Numbered from the stretch's first letter, positions 27,023 through 37,517 are shown. The stretch is DNA of 64,000 nucleotides from Fidelibacterota bacterium (GCA_018673925.1 JABHBL010000022.1:1-64000), one strand, 5' to 3'. The notes: a model not told the origin generated them from the sequence alone. Numbers and translations are program-made.

Positions 27023-29107
27023 ATGATGGCTTATAAAATGAGAAGTAAGATTTATTGGAAGACCCTTGGCATATTGGTCGGAATAGGTCTGATGGTAAAT
27101 ATTATGTCTGCCGCCGAGAGCAAGTGGATTGCTGTCGGTAATTTGCATAACTGGTATTCTGAAGAGGGTAGCGAGGTAGAAGTTGGACGGACAGGACAAA
27201 TCCGGGATCAACAGGATGGTCTCCGCTGGCCTGCACAGTTTAGCGCTCAAGACGCTCAGGCTGCCAAAGGTTTATGGATTGGGACAACTAATTTCTTTGA
27301 TCCCCAGATAAGCAGCCAATTTGACTATAAGGTGGCTCATGTGGGGCCACGTGGTCCAGTGGATAGCAAAACAGAGATCCTGATCCAAACCTTCAAGATG
27401 TATGGCAAATATGATCACCCCGCGGTGTTTGTAGATGGTGATCCAGCCAGTACGCTTCAATATCTGGATATTGTGGATAGTGTGGACGCTACCATGATCG
27501 AGGATCGCAAAATCGTAAATATTATCAATACCTCTACTGGTATTACCATGACACGAACCATCCGGGGATTCTCGAATCAAAATCATGATAACTATCATGT
27601 CTTCGATTATGTGTTTGAGAATACGGGTATATATGATGTGAATGGATCTTCATTTAGTGAAACGCTCACCGGTGTGTACTTCGGAATGCAGTATCGTTAT
27701 GCGCCCACAAGAGAGAGCGGTCCATACGGTGCCGGTGGATATTGGGCACCTCAGAATACTGCCTGGGGCGCTAACACTATGAACGAGGTGATTGGAGAGA
27801 TTCCAGCAGACGATGAAATCCGTGCGCTCTATTCCTGGCATGGATTGCATTCTCAGGCAGCCGATGGCCATGATAACCTCGGATCTCCATATTATGGAGA
27901 TGGGGGCGATGGTCACCTTAGTGCACAACATTTTGTGGGCGTGGTTACCATTCATGCTGATAAATCTACTACGGATCAAACCGATGATTTATATCAGCCA
28001 ACAACCACCTTGTACACCGGTTCTGACGAGCCTATTACCCAAAGCAATGATCAATTCAATCCTGTCAAAATGCAGGAGAGATATAACCATATGGCTGCAG
28101 GTCATCCCTCTGAATCACACGCTGAAGCAGTGGGGAACAGTTACGCAGACACCTGGGGCACTGATCCTGGTGGATATTCACAACTGCATGCCTTTGGACC
28201 CTATGATATCGCTCCAGGCGAGAAAATCCATATTGTCCTGGCTGAAGCCGCCGCAGGTATTAATCGAGAGATGTGTTACGAAGTAGGGGGGAATTGGTTC
28301 GATGGCAGTGTTGCTGTTGGTGATCTCTTGAATCCCGATGGATCGATTCCAGCAACCAAGGACGAATACAAGAATGAGTGGATATTTACAGGTGAGGATT
28401 CACTTTTCCAGACATTTCACCGAGCCATGGATACCTATGCATCCGACTATGCTGTACCCGAGCCACCACCCCCACCAGCTGAATTTACTGTCACTTCAGG
28501 TGGTGATCAGATTGGCCTGTCCTGGGATTCAAACGCGGAGATGCATCCTGGTTTTATGGGCTATAAAGTATTTAGGGCGATTCATAAGCCAGATACGACA
28601 TATGAGGAGATATTCTCCTGTGATGTTGATGACCTTACCAATGAATTTGCCGATATAAAGGCCAAGCGTGGGTTTAAATATTTCTACTATGTTGTTTCAT
28701 ACGACGATGGAAATACGAATCAAGTATCCCCTGGAGCACCTCTCTACAGTAGCAAATTTTATACGATGACCAATAAAGGGGCATCGCTTAAGCGACCTGC
28801 TGGAGATCAACTCAGTCAGATTCGTGTGGTACCAAACCCGTATAATATCAAGTCGAGAGAGCTCCAATTCAGTGAGTCTGGAGTAGATCGGTTGTATTTT
28901 TATGATATTCCCGGTGTTTGCACGATTCGTATTTATACAGAACGCGGTGATTTAATAAAAACCATTGAGCACAACGACAATAGTGGTGATGAATCCTGGG
29001 ATTCTATTACCAAATACAGACAGGTTGTCTCCAGTGGTATCTATGTTGCCCATTTTTCAACTCCAGAAGGTCAATCGACTTTTCGAAAATTTATAGTTAT
29101 CCGATAA
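27023..29107 (+). CDS. Secreted TonB-receptor partner A1 (Fn3-like plus C-terminal sorting domain)
   Basis: About 694-residue exported protein that I cannot assign to a named family. It has a signal peptide, then an N-terminal domain with AVGNLHNWYSEEG and LRWPAQFS, and beta-rich segments with HDNYHVFDYVFENTG and FGPYDIAPGEKIHI. A proline-rich hinge (VPEPPPPPAEF) precedes an Fn3-like domain (about 480-580). The C-terminal beta-sandwich of about 90 residues begins IRVVPNPYN and ends FRKFIVIR. That ending resembles T9SS type A sorting domains but with VVPNPYN instead of NFPNPFNP. The start is taken at 27023 (AAGGA 10 nt upstream); 27002 is possible. It is paralogous to partner A2 and likely surface-exposed beside its receptor. 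It has no lipobox and is not SusD-like. Confidence 0.82.
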   Translation: MMAYKMRSKIYWKTLGILVGIGLMVNIMSAAESKWIAVGNLHNWYSEEGSEVEVGRTGQIRDQQDGLRWPAQFSAQDAQAAKGLWIGTTNFFDPQISSQFDYKVAHVGPRGPVDSKTEILIQTFKMYGKYDHPAVFVDGDPASTLQYLDIVDSVDATMIEDRKIVNIINTSTGITMTRTIRGFSNQNHDNYHVFDYVFENTGIYDVNGSSFSETLTGVYFGMQYRYAPTRESGPYGAGGYWAPQNTAWGANTMNEVIGEIPADDEIRALYSWHGLHSQAADGHDNLGSPYYGDGGDGHLSAQHFVGVVTIHADKSTTDQTDDLYQPTTTLYTGSDEPITQSNDQFNPVKMQERYNHMAAGHPSESHAEAVGNSYADTWGTDPGGYSQLHAFGPYDIAPGEKIHIVLAEAAAGINREMCYEVGGNWFDGSVAVGDLLNPDGSIPATKDEYKNEWIFTGEDSLFQTFHRAMDTYASDYAVPEPPPPPAEFTVTSGGDQIGLSWDSNAEMHPGFMGYKVFRAIHKPDTTYEEIFSCDVDDLTNEFADIKAKRGFKYFYYVVSYDDGNTNQVSPGAPLYSSKFYTMTNKGASLKRPAGDQLSQIRVVPNPYNIKSRELQFSESGVDRLYFYDIPGVCTIRIYTERGDLIKTIEHNDNSGDESWDSITKYRQVVSSGIYVAHFSTPEGQSTFRKFIVIR

Positions 29108-29118
29108 GGGGAGCACTT

Positions 29119-30129
29119 ATGACTTACCTAAATAGAAAAAATATGCGTCCTTTTGTCTTCCTGTTCATGGTGGCAGCACTGTTCACATCATGTGAGGATT
29201 TTGAAGAAAAGACCTATGAAATGAGTGATGTAGAAGTTGCCGCCTGCGCGTTGATAAATGATACTTTAGAAGTATCAATTGATACCTATGACATGGCGCA
29301 TCTCAGTCCGGCTTGGTCAGGATATGACATCGAATCAGCACTCATCTCTTCTGAGCGCATCAGCAGTAGCTGGTTTGATGATGATCATTTGATTCTCAGC
29401 GATATCTATGTGTTTACTAAGGGTGCCGATACACTGGGTGCACTACAATTCAGATCATTGGTGTATGATGAACCATCCAATACTGTAGACAGTGTGGAAG
29501 TGGAATATCTCTATAATGCCAGCGGCACTCCCAGTTTTGCATCAGCTGTTAGAGACACCGTACTGGTGCTAGGTATTGCGAACACACCAGCCTATCTAAA
29601 TTTTGAATTGGGATTGGTGACAAGCTCTGATGTTTGGCATATCCAATTTGACGGTGAAATTGTAAAACAAAATACTGACCTTAAACTCAACCGGATTCGT
29701 GGAGGAGATATCTCCACTTTCTCGAGTGCACCAAGTGGAAAATATTTTGCCGATGGTCCAGGCTACGATGTTGCTCTGGAGCAATTGATGGCCGATTCGC
29801 TTTATCTGGAATATGCTGATTCACTAAACTATCTGAATTTGTCAAATGCCATAGATGCTGGCTTTATCCTGTGGGATAGATCGGGTCAGCTCAATAAAAC
29901 TCTAATATTTAACCTGGATGAATACATATCAATTTTTATCTGGGACTCTGAGGGAACCCTGGTTGTTCCCATAGACAATTCAATTTCAATGGAAACCATC
30001 TCCTACTGTAGCTCAGTAAAGGTTCGTGAGGTCTTTGAACTGGAAGAGGACATGTATCTATTGCGATTCCGACCCCATGAATCTGCTGTGGAGTGGAGTC
30101 ACCACCTAGCTATCGTGGAGGGAGAATAA
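29119..30129 (+). CDS. Predicted lipoprotein of unknown function in the receptor operon
   Basis: 336 residues with a lipoprotein signal (FMVAALFTSCED; Cys is the lipidated residue). The mature chain is acidic and beta-rich, without a domain I recognise. The gaps are 11 bp before it and 1 bp after it, so it is co-expressed with partner A1 and the PorV-like protein. It occupies the same slot relative to partner A1 as the IPT/TIG lipoprotein at 36224 does relative to partner A2, but the two do not look similar in sequence. It is a candidate cargo-specific accessory lipoprotein. Confidence 0.75.
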   Translation: MTYLNRKNMRPFVFLFMVAALFTSCEDFEEKTYEMSDVEVAACALINDTLEVSIDTYDMAHLSPAWSGYDIESALISSERISSSWFDDDHLILSDIYVFTKGADTLGALQFRSLVYDEPSNTVDSVEVEYLYNASGTPSFASAVRDTVLVLGIANTPAYLNFELGLVTSSDVWHIQFDGEIVKQNTDLKLNRIRGGDISTFSSAPSGKYFADGPGYDVALEQLMADSLYLEYADSLNYLNLSNAIDAGFILWDRSGQLNKTLIFNLDEYISIFIWDSEGTLVVPIDNSISMETISYCSSVKVREVFELEEDMYLLRFRPHESAVEWSHHLAIVEGE

Positions 30130-30130
30130 C

Positions 30131-31141
30131 ATGAAGCGTACAAGGAATTCTCAATTTATTTACGCCCTATTCGCTCTGCTAATCCTCCTGAGTAGTGGTT
30201 CGCCTGTCTTTTCCCAGGTGAAATTGGCACAATCAGGGGCCCAATTTCTAAGTGTTGATTCTGATGCAAAAGCGGGAGGTATGGCTGGGGCATTGACCAC
30301 GGTTGAATCAAACTCTGCATCTATTTTCTTTAACCCTGCCGGTATGGCCAGAATGGCTCCCAGCGTTGACTTGATGGCCAGTCAGAATCAATGGTTTGCA
30401 GATATTGCATACAACTCCTTTTCGGCTGCCTTTAAACCAGGAACAGGCGAATGGGGTGTTTTCGGACTCTCCTTTGTTTCAGTTGATTATGGAGAAATTC
30501 AGGGAACTCAGCGATGGGACAATGATCTGGGCTATATCGATACTGAGATACTCACACCTTCTGCATTTGCTGCAGGATTTGGTTATGCCAAGTCTCTCAA
30601 TGATAAATTTTCGGTTGGCGCTCATGTCAAGTACATCGGTCTCAACTATGGAAAAAGTATCTACCCCGACGATGCAGGCAACCCTGATACTGTCAAATCT
30701 CATCTGGCTTTCGCCAATGCTTTTGATTTTGGTACCATCTATAAGACAGGTTGGAAGTCCCTGGCTTTTGGCATGTCCGTGAAAAATTTCTCAAATGAAG
30801 TTATTTTCGAAAAGGAAGGTTTCCAATTACCCCTGACCTTTACGCTTGGTATATCAATGGATGCCTTTGAGTTGCTCAGGAACAGGATGGGTGAGCAATC
30901 CATGCTGGTCAGTCTGGATGTACTTCATTATCGCTCACATGCAGAACAACTTAGAATTGGTTTGGAATACAAGCCTATCAATATGCTAGCCCTGCGTGCA
31001 GGATACATGTCTGCCAATGATGAAAATGATATTTCTTTTGGTATCGGAATCCAACAATTCGGTCTTGCCTTCGACTATGCCTATGAGCCCTTTGGGCGTT
31101 TGGGCGATGTGCAACGGATGACTGTCAGATTCTCGATATAA
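30131..31141 (+). CDS. PorV/PorQ-family outer-membrane protein 1
   Basis: 336-residue predicted 14-strand beta-barrel of the PorV/PorQ (FadL-like) family. After the signal peptide (ending GSPVFSQ) comes the family N-terminal signature: LAQSGAQFLSVDSDAKAGGM, then GALTTVESNSASIFFNPAGM. It ends with DVQRMTVRFSI, like the second paralogue (NVQRFNMSLYF). PorV acts in the T9SS as a shuttle bringing sorting-domain proteins to the attachment complex; PorQ-like members have similar roles. Its place inside a receptor/partner operon suggests dedicated handling of the A-type partners. No other T9SS core gene is in the window. Confidence 0.88.
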   Translation: MKRTRNSQFIYALFALLILLSSGSPVFSQVKLAQSGAQFLSVDSDAKAGGMAGALTTVESNSASIFFNPAGMARMAPSVDLMASQNQWFADIAYNSFSAAFKPGTGEWGVFGLSFVSVDYGEIQGTQRWDNDLGYIDTEILTPSAFAAGFGYAKSLNDKFSVGAHVKYIGLNYGKSIYPDDAGNPDTVKSHLAFANAFDFGTIYKTGWKSLAFGMSVKNFSNEVIFEKEGFQLPLTFTLGISMDAFELLRNRMGEQSMLVSLDVLHYRSHAEQLRIGLEYKPINMLALRAGYMSANDENDISFGIGIQQFGLAFDYAYEPFGRLGDVQRMTVRFSI

Positions 31142-31159
31142 TGTGAGTGATGGGGAAGT

Positions 31160-34102
31160 ATGAATAATCAGATAACACGTCTTGTGTTATTCCTGTTCAT
31201 TTGCGTGAACACATTAATTTCAGCCACCACGGGTAAGATTAGTGGTCATGTCACTGATTCAGAAAGTGGTGAGCCTCTGATTGGTGTGAATATTTTCATC
31301 TCTAATCTAGGTACTGGCGCTGCCACTGATATAGATGGCTATTATGCCATATTAAATGTTCGTCCAGGTAAACATGAATTACGGGCATCTATGATTGGAT
31401 ATGCTCCTCTGGTTATGCAAAACGTCGATGTCGTCATGGGGCTCACATCGACCATTGATTTATCTATGTCATCTGAAATTCTTGGTATGGAAGCAGTTAC
31501 TGTTATTAGCGAAAGACCCATTGTGGCCAAGGATCTATCAGGAAGTCAGTTGAATGTAGATTCTGAATCAATACAACAATGGCCCATCTCTTCAGTGGAT
31601 GCGGTACTGGGTGTTCAGGCTGGTGTTGAAAATATGCAGGTCAGGGGAGGCTCGATTTCCCAGACTGCGGTTATGGTGGATGGATTTCTATCCAATGACA
31701 GTCGTTCGAATGCCCCAGTAACCACCTTGAGTTTGAGCTCAGTAGAAGAGATTCAGGTCCAATCAGGTGGATTCAATGCTGAGTATGGCAACATTCGCTC
31801 CGGTATTGTAAACATTGTGACAGCCGAGGGTCCAGCAGATCATTATTCAGCATCGTTCTACTATCAGAATAGCCCTGCAGCTCCCAAGCATTATGGCATA
31901 TCACCCTATGATGAAGAATCATATTTTATGCGTCCCTATCTGGATGATGATGTTGCCTGGACGGGAACTGGAAGCGGTGGTTGGGATGCATATACTCAAG
32001 ATCAGTATCCTAATTTTGAAGGATGGAATTCATATAACAATCCAGAAACAGGCATGACTGCCACGGCGGCCCAACAGGAATGGATATATGAACATCGTAG
32101 AACCGGTGAAATTACCAAACCAGATCAAACCCTGGATATGGGTTTTGGTGGTCCTATTCCAGGGATTTCAAAACTTAGATTTTATTTATCCGTAAGAAAT
32201 GAAAACGAACAATTTATTGTACCCTTATCCAGAGATGGATACAGCTCCAATTCTACTCGTCTTAAATTGAATTATGATTTAAGCACGAATCAGAAACTGG
32301 TAGCCACCATGCTCTACTCAGAAGAGCACTCCGTGAACCGATATAACTGGACGACGGTCCCAGAGGGAAATCTTTTACGCGGTACCTATAGCGTGGCTAA
32401 TCTGGTGACATCGGCAGGGCTGTTTACACCTGCTTATTATAGTCCCTACTCTGTCTTTAGAGGACGATTTGACGTGAGTTATAACCATATGCTGAGTTCT
32501 GACTCTTACTATGAAATTATCATTCAACATGGTCAAACCCAGTACCAGACTTATGAGATGGATGCTCGTGACACTACGAAACTTGAAATATTTCCAGGTT
32601 TCTATCACGATGAGTCACCTTATGGGTACAATTCTGCCGATTGGATGAGTCTGGGGCGAGATACCAGTCACACCAGCTCTACACTCCTGAAGGCAGACTA
32701 TACCGACCAGATCAATTCCAGTAATCAGATCAAGATGGGGGTACAGGCTAATTTTTATGATCTTCAGATAAGATCCTATACCGAGAGTGATAAGGATACC
32801 TGGTCCAGGACCATGAACTATGATGTGACTCCCATCAGATTAAGTGGTTATGTCCAGGATAAGCTTGAGTTTGAGGGGTTTATCGCCAACCTGGGTCTAA
32901 GAGCAGAATTTTCATCAGCCAATACTGATGTGTATGAACTGAATGCCTATGATGATCTTTTTAAGCAAGGTCTGGGAAGTAATCTTGAGGAATTAGCAGA
33001 AAAACAAGATGCAAAATCCACATTTACCCTGAGTCCAAGATTGGGAATTTCACATCCAATAACGGATCACTCTAAATTGTACTTCAATTATGGACATTTT
33101 TATTCAGAGGCTGGCTCAACTTACCGGTTCAGACTTCAGAGAGAGTCCAATGGATTGGTCACTAATCTGGGCAACCCTGAACTGGAACAGGAGCGGACCA
33201 TTGCATATGAATTGGGTTACTCTCATGGATTTAGCAATACCTACATACTTGATTTAGCCACCTACTATAAGGATATCACACAACAACCAGGTTGGGTGAT
33301 TTATAAAAATGCCACTGGTTCTGTCAATTATCGTAAGGCAGAAAGCAATAATTATCAGGACATCCGGGGTGTCGAAATCACTCTGAGTAAACCAAAGGGT
33401 CGCATATTCTCTGGATTTATCAACTATACCTATATGGTAACGACCAACGGTTATTTTGGCTTGTTACGTCAGTTCCAGAACCCTCAGGAACAACGTGATT
33501 ATGAAAACTACAATGTCGTAGATAGCAAACCCAGAGCGCAACCCTATTTTCGGGCAAATTTATCCATGAAAACTCCTGATAAATTTGGACCGTCCTTGGC
33601 CGGAATGTATCCGGCAGAAGGATTTGAACTTAGTTTCCTGGCCAGTAGTAAAACGGGATTGGAATTTCTTTATAAGTCGCCTGAGGCAGGCGATGTCTTT
33701 ATACAATGGATGTCTCAATGGGATGTGGATTTACGTATTCAGAAAGCTATTTCTGCTGGAGGTTTAACCCTCGTGGCATTTTGCGATATTGACAATCTCC
33801 TTGATAATAAGGTTCTTAGCTATAGCGGCTTTTCGGATCAATTTGACTATGCTGATTATCTCAGCTCGCTCAACTTTTATTTCGAAGAGGGCATCAATCA
33901 TGGGGATGATTATGTGGGAGTATATCGTGAAGATGATATAGCTTACGATCCTCTGGTGCCAAATCCTGATAATGATCCTCAAATTGCAGCAGATAACGAG
34001 CGCCGACGCGAAAGCAAATCATATATCGATATGCCCAACTATCGATCACTTACCTTCTTAAACCCCCGACAATTCACGTTTGGGTTGAGGTTTAACTTCT
34101 GA
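31160..34102 (+). CDS. TonB-dependent receptor 2
   Basis: 980-residue outer-membrane receptor, paralogous to receptor 1. A short signal peptide ends in LISA, followed by a carboxypeptidase-regulatory-like domain (TTGKISGHVTDSESGEPLIG). The plug has VRGGSISQTAVMVDGF and EYGNIRSGIVNIVTAEG. The barrel shares runs with receptor 1, such as PKHYGISPYDEESYFMRPYL and LSPRLGISHPIT, and ends FTFGLRFNF. The extra Asn/Asp loop of receptor 1 is largely missing here. Its stop overlaps the start of partner A2 by 1 bp, so the two are translationally coupled. The substrate is unknown. Confidence 0.93.
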   Translation: MNNQITRLVLFLFICVNTLISATTGKISGHVTDSESGEPLIGVNIFISNLGTGAATDIDGYYAILNVRPGKHELRASMIGYAPLVMQNVDVVMGLTSTIDLSMSSEILGMEAVTVISERPIVAKDLSGSQLNVDSESIQQWPISSVDAVLGVQAGVENMQVRGGSISQTAVMVDGFLSNDSRSNAPVTTLSLSSVEEIQVQSGGFNAEYGNIRSGIVNIVTAEGPADHYSASFYYQNSPAAPKHYGISPYDEESYFMRPYLDDDVAWTGTGSGGWDAYTQDQYPNFEGWNSYNNPETGMTATAAQQEWIYEHRRTGEITKPDQTLDMGFGGPIPGISKLRFYLSVRNENEQFIVPLSRDGYSSNSTRLKLNYDLSTNQKLVATMLYSEEHSVNRYNWTTVPEGNLLRGTYSVANLVTSAGLFTPAYYSPYSVFRGRFDVSYNHMLSSDSYYEIIIQHGQTQYQTYEMDARDTTKLEIFPGFYHDESPYGYNSADWMSLGRDTSHTSSTLLKADYTDQINSSNQIKMGVQANFYDLQIRSYTESDKDTWSRTMNYDVTPIRLSGYVQDKLEFEGFIANLGLRAEFSSANTDVYELNAYDDLFKQGLGSNLEELAEKQDAKSTFTLSPRLGISHPITDHSKLYFNYGHFYSEAGSTYRFRLQRESNGLVTNLGNPELEQERTIAYELGYSHGFSNTYILDLATYYKDITQQPGWVIYKNATGSVNYRKAESNNYQDIRGVEITLSKPKGRIFSGFINYTYMVTTNGYFGLLRQFQNPQEQRDYENYNVVDSKPRAQPYFRANLSMKTPDKFGPSLAGMYPAEGFELSFLASSKTGLEFLYKSPEAGDVFIQWMSQWDVDLRIQKAISAGGLTLVAFCDIDNLLDNKVLSYSGFSDQFDYADYLSSLNFYFEEGINHGDDYVGVYREDDIAYDPLVPNPDNDPQIAADNERRRESKSYIDMPNYRSLTFLNPRQFTFGLRFNF

Positions 34103-36204
34103 TGAATCGAATCAATATAAAGACCTTACTCTCACTATCCATCCTGTTGCTGTTGGCTGCAAATATTTATGCCCAAATTGATGCTGCAGCCAAGAGATAT
34201 GTTAGGATTGGATCTCTGCAGAGTCATTTCTCGGCCTATGGGGCAGAAAGAGCCTGGAATAATTCCTACTATGAAGGTCTCATCTGGCCAGCTGATTACC
34301 CTTATCAAGACAACGCCGTGATCAAACGAGCCTGGGCTGCAGTTAAGAATTTTAACGATCCCAGAGGCGTCTATTGGCCATATTACAGTATCTATTACAC
34401 GCTTGGAGCCGCAGAGACTGGATTGTTTCCCATGGAACTGACACAGACTGCCAAATTCGCTCCTCCCAATGTTTTTGTAGATGGAAACGATTTACGCGTC
34501 ATCTATGCAGGGGAAATTGATAATATTGATCCAGATCTCATAGCTGATCGGGTCATTACCAATGTTGTCAATTCTTCAATGGGATTGACCATGACACGCA
34601 AAGTCTACGCATTCAGTCAGCAGTATCATGATAATTACTTTATCAAGGAATTTACCTTCACTAATACTGGAAATGCCAATAGTGATGATGTGATTGAATT
34701 GAACGATACCCTGAGGGGTGTTCGATTTGGTTGGGGTACACGTTATTCTGGTGGTCGAGAAGCCAGCTGGACCATCGGTGATGGTCAAAGCTGGGGAAAA
34801 CATTCCTGGGTCACGCGTCGGGGTGAAAACTACCCTCAACATTATACAGAGGAAATTACACCTGCAAATCCCATAGTTGATTGGTTGAGAGCAGGATTCT
34901 CCTGGGCTGGTCAAGGTGAAAATAATGCCTTTGACAATCTGGGTGGTCCAGATATGACAAAAACTGGTCGTCTGACGTCACCCCATCATGTCGGTTCTGT
35001 GGCCATCCATGTGGATAGATCGCCCACCGACAGTCAGGATTGGATCCATCAACCCACCTTTTTAGGGTGGCACGCTGGTGATACCTACCCGGATGTTGGT
35101 GATCAACGTCTGGAAGATGCTCCCGAAATGAAAAGTGTCTATGAGATGCTCAGCGGAGTTCCATTTGGTAGCAATAAGGGTGGACAGACCAGAATGGATG
35201 AGGCCTTCGGAGACTTCTTTGATGATGCCTATAAGGTTCACAATGATGGGGGAGGCACCAACGTCATGTTGACTTATGGACCCTTTGATCTGGGACCTGG
35301 TGAAAGTGTGACCATCGTGGAGGCTGAAGGAATCAACGGACTAAACCGTCAGATGTGTGAATTGATAGGTGAGCGCTGGAAACAGGCCTATGACACCCCT
35401 GGTGACAATGGCCCATTTCTTTTACCTGATGGCTCAGAAACTGGAAATCTGGATACTTATAAAAATTCCTGGGTTGAGACAGGCAAAGATTCTTTGATGC
35501 TGACTTTTGGTAGAGCCAAAAGAAACTGGGATGCAAATTTTCAGATCCCTCAACCTCCTCAGCCACCCAGCAGCTTTTCTGTTGAATCAGGAGGGGACAG
35601 GATTTATACCAGCTGGTTGGCCAGCCCCTCAGAATCAGATCCTGATTTTGGCGGATATCGCCTTTATCGTGCCATAGGAAAGCCTGACACAACCTATGAA
35701 GAAATCTATGCCTGTGGCTTTGGAACCGAGAATGCCCTAAGCTATTATTATGATGATATCTCCCCGGTAAGGGGGCAGGAGTATTACTATTACCTGGTTG
35801 CATTTGATGATGGTAGCGAAAATAACACCACTCTTAATCCATCAGGTTCGTTACACAGCAGTCGTTTTTATACCAGAACTACTGAAGGTGCCACACTGCA
35901 AAGGAAACCGGGTACTCTGGATGATATTAGGGTTGTACCCAACCCATTTAACATTCATCAGGAAACCTTTGTTGGTAGCCCGGATAAACTGGCATTTTTT
36001 GATGTTCCCGGTCACTGTACCATTCGGATTTATACCGAAAGGGGAGATCTTATCAAAACGATCGATCATAGCAACGGGAGTGGTACTGAATATTGGTGGT
36101 TAAACACCGATCAACGACAGGTTGTTGTCAGTGGAATTTATATAGCACATTTTGAGACGCCAGAGGGTCAATCTGCGTTCAAGAAATTTATAATTGTACG
36201 TTAG
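34102..36204 (+). CDS. Secreted TonB-receptor partner A2
   Basis: 700-residue exported paralogue of partner A1. After the signal peptide (ending NIYAQ) the N-domain reads VRIGSLQSHFSAYG with LIWPADYP, followed by YHDNYFIKEFTFTNTG and YGPFDLGPGESVTIVEAEG. An Fn3-like domain starts after QIPQPPQPPSSF. The C-terminal domain begins IRVVPNPFN, contains CTIRIYTERGDLIKTI (as in A1) and ends FKKFIIVR. That strong C-terminal identity with A1 is what is expected of a shared export or anchoring signal. It is coupled to receptor 2 and precedes an IPT/TIG lipoprotein by 19 bp. The function beyond a receptor-associated surface protein is unknown. Confidence 0.82.
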   Translation: MNRINIKTLLSLSILLLLAANIYAQIDAAAKRYVRIGSLQSHFSAYGAERAWNNSYYEGLIWPADYPYQDNAVIKRAWAAVKNFNDPRGVYWPYYSIYYTLGAAETGLFPMELTQTAKFAPPNVFVDGNDLRVIYAGEIDNIDPDLIADRVITNVVNSSMGLTMTRKVYAFSQQYHDNYFIKEFTFTNTGNANSDDVIELNDTLRGVRFGWGTRYSGGREASWTIGDGQSWGKHSWVTRRGENYPQHYTEEITPANPIVDWLRAGFSWAGQGENNAFDNLGGPDMTKTGRLTSPHHVGSVAIHVDRSPTDSQDWIHQPTFLGWHAGDTYPDVGDQRLEDAPEMKSVYEMLSGVPFGSNKGGQTRMDEAFGDFFDDAYKVHNDGGGTNVMLTYGPFDLGPGESVTIVEAEGINGLNRQMCELIGERWKQAYDTPGDNGPFLLPDGSETGNLDTYKNSWVETGKDSLMLTFGRAKRNWDANFQIPQPPQPPSSFSVESGGDRIYTSWLASPSESDPDFGGYRLYRAIGKPDTTYEEIYACGFGTENALSYYYDDISPVRGQEYYYYLVAFDDGSENNTTLNPSGSLHSSRFYTRTTEGATLQRKPGTLDDIRVVPNPFNIHQETFVGSPDKLAFFDVPGHCTIRIYTERGDLIKTIDHSNGSGTEYWWLNTDQRQVVVSGIYIAHFETPEGQSAFKKFIIVR

Positions 36205-36223
36205 TCATCGGAGGTAACGTATT

Positions 36224-37477
36224 ATGCAAAATACAGGACATAATCATATGAAACTATTTAAGAGTATTATCCAACCACTTGTGTTTTTAAGTGCTGCCTT
36301 CTTCATACTTATAGCCTGTGAGGAGGACCCGAAAAGCATATACGATCCAGATGTCGTAGGCAATCTCGATCCAATTATCACGACTGTTGTTCCTGACAGT
36401 AATTTTAGCAGTGGTAATATCGCATTTGCCGGTATTGGCGTAGTCATCATATCTGGTGAAAATTTTTCAGCCACTAGAGACTATAACAATGTCTTTTTTG
36501 ACGGCATACCTGGAACCATCCTCTCAGCAACCACAACTTCTCTGAGAGTGCAGGTTCCAACCGTAATAGGGGATAGTGTCCAGGTCCGAGTTGCAGTAAG
36601 AGGGGCTTTTTACTTCGGTGACTATTCATCACCCTTCGAAATTATTTCAGCAGTTCGAGAAGTAGGTGGATTTATCGATAGTGATCCATATATCTCCACA
36701 GTTTCTAGTGATAACGCAGGCAATATTTTCGTCAATGGTGATAAGAATATTTACATAGTTCAACCAGATAGTGTGAAAGCGCTTTACAATTCAACCCTGC
36801 TCACCGGAATTGGAAAAATGAAAATGGGACCAGCAGGTAACAATTACTTCATTATTTCCTCCGCTATTTCCAGAATAACACCTCCCGATGTTTCAGAAGG
36901 ACTGTGGTTTAAGGCACTGCCTGAAGCGCTTCTGGATTTTGATTTTAATGTGACAGGCTCAATATTTTTGGCTGGAGTCTCGGGCTTGATATTTCCATTT
37001 GACGTGGATACAAAAACATTCACAGTGGATTCCACCTATTATGGTATGAATGTGAGAACCATGCGGGTGTTTGATGGTGATTTATACGTTGTTGGAGATG
37101 TATTAGATACCCTTGGTGCCATTGTGCAGAAAGGAATATGGTCCAGCGAGATCGTTGGTGATGAACTCATTGGAATGGAGTTGGTAGCGGATCTGGGAGA
37201 TATCGACACGGATGGTTCTTTAACTATAACATCCATGGCCATCTCAGCTTCAGGTTCTCTATTTCTAGGAAACATGAATGATCCACCATTGATTGTTTAC
37301 GAGAATGGTCAATTTGCACCATTTGTTGAACCCATCCTGTCATCACCAATTGGAGCTCTATCATGGGGAAGTGGTGACTATTTATATATTGTTAGACAAG
37401 CACGTGGTGATGTCACCCAGCGAGTTTTAGAACTCGATATGGGTCAGGCTGGAGCTGTGTATTATGGACGAGATTAA
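36224..37477 (+). CDS. Lipoprotein with IPT/TIG domain and propeller-like region
   Basis: 417 residues. The lipoprotein signal ends AFFILIACEE. The segment at about 45-140 (IITTVVPDSNF, IAFAGIGVVIISGENFSA, then LRVQVPTVIGDSVQVRVA) is an IPT/TIG immunoglobulin-like domain of the kind found in SusE/F-like and other surface glycan-binding lipoproteins. The remainder has repeated blades such as NAGNIFVNGDKNIYIV, suggesting a beta-propeller. A strong GGAGG precedes the ATG. It is the last gene of the operon, in the same slot as the lipoprotein at 29119. Ligand binding at the cell surface is inferred. Confidence 0.8.
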   Translation: MQNTGHNHMKLFKSIIQPLVFLSAAFFILIACEEDPKSIYDPDVVGNLDPIITTVVPDSNFSSGNIAFAGIGVVIISGENFSATRDYNNVFFDGIPGTILSATTTSLRVQVPTVIGDSVQVRVAVRGAFYFGDYSSPFEIISAVREVGGFIDSDPYISTVSSDNAGNIFVNGDKNIYIVQPDSVKALYNSTLLTGIGKMKMGPAGNNYFIISSAISRITPPDVSEGLWFKALPEALLDFDFNVTGSIFLAGVSGLIFPFDVDTKTFTVDSTYYGMNVRTMRVFDGDLYVVGDVLDTLGAIVQKGIWSSEIVGDELIGMELVADLGDIDTDGSLTITSMAISASGSLFLGNMNDPPLIVYENGQFAPFVEPILSSPIGALSWGSGDYLYIVRQARGDVTQRVLELDMGQAGAVYYGRD

Positions 37478-37517
37478 GAAAGACGAATTATTTAACTAAA
37501 TGTGCTCTAAAGCATGG

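Noticed and set aside
27023..36204. Partners A1 and A2 as SusD-like lipoproteins
   Set aside because: No lipobox, no TPR-like helical pattern; instead beta-rich domains, an Fn3-like domain and a C-terminal sorting-like domain.
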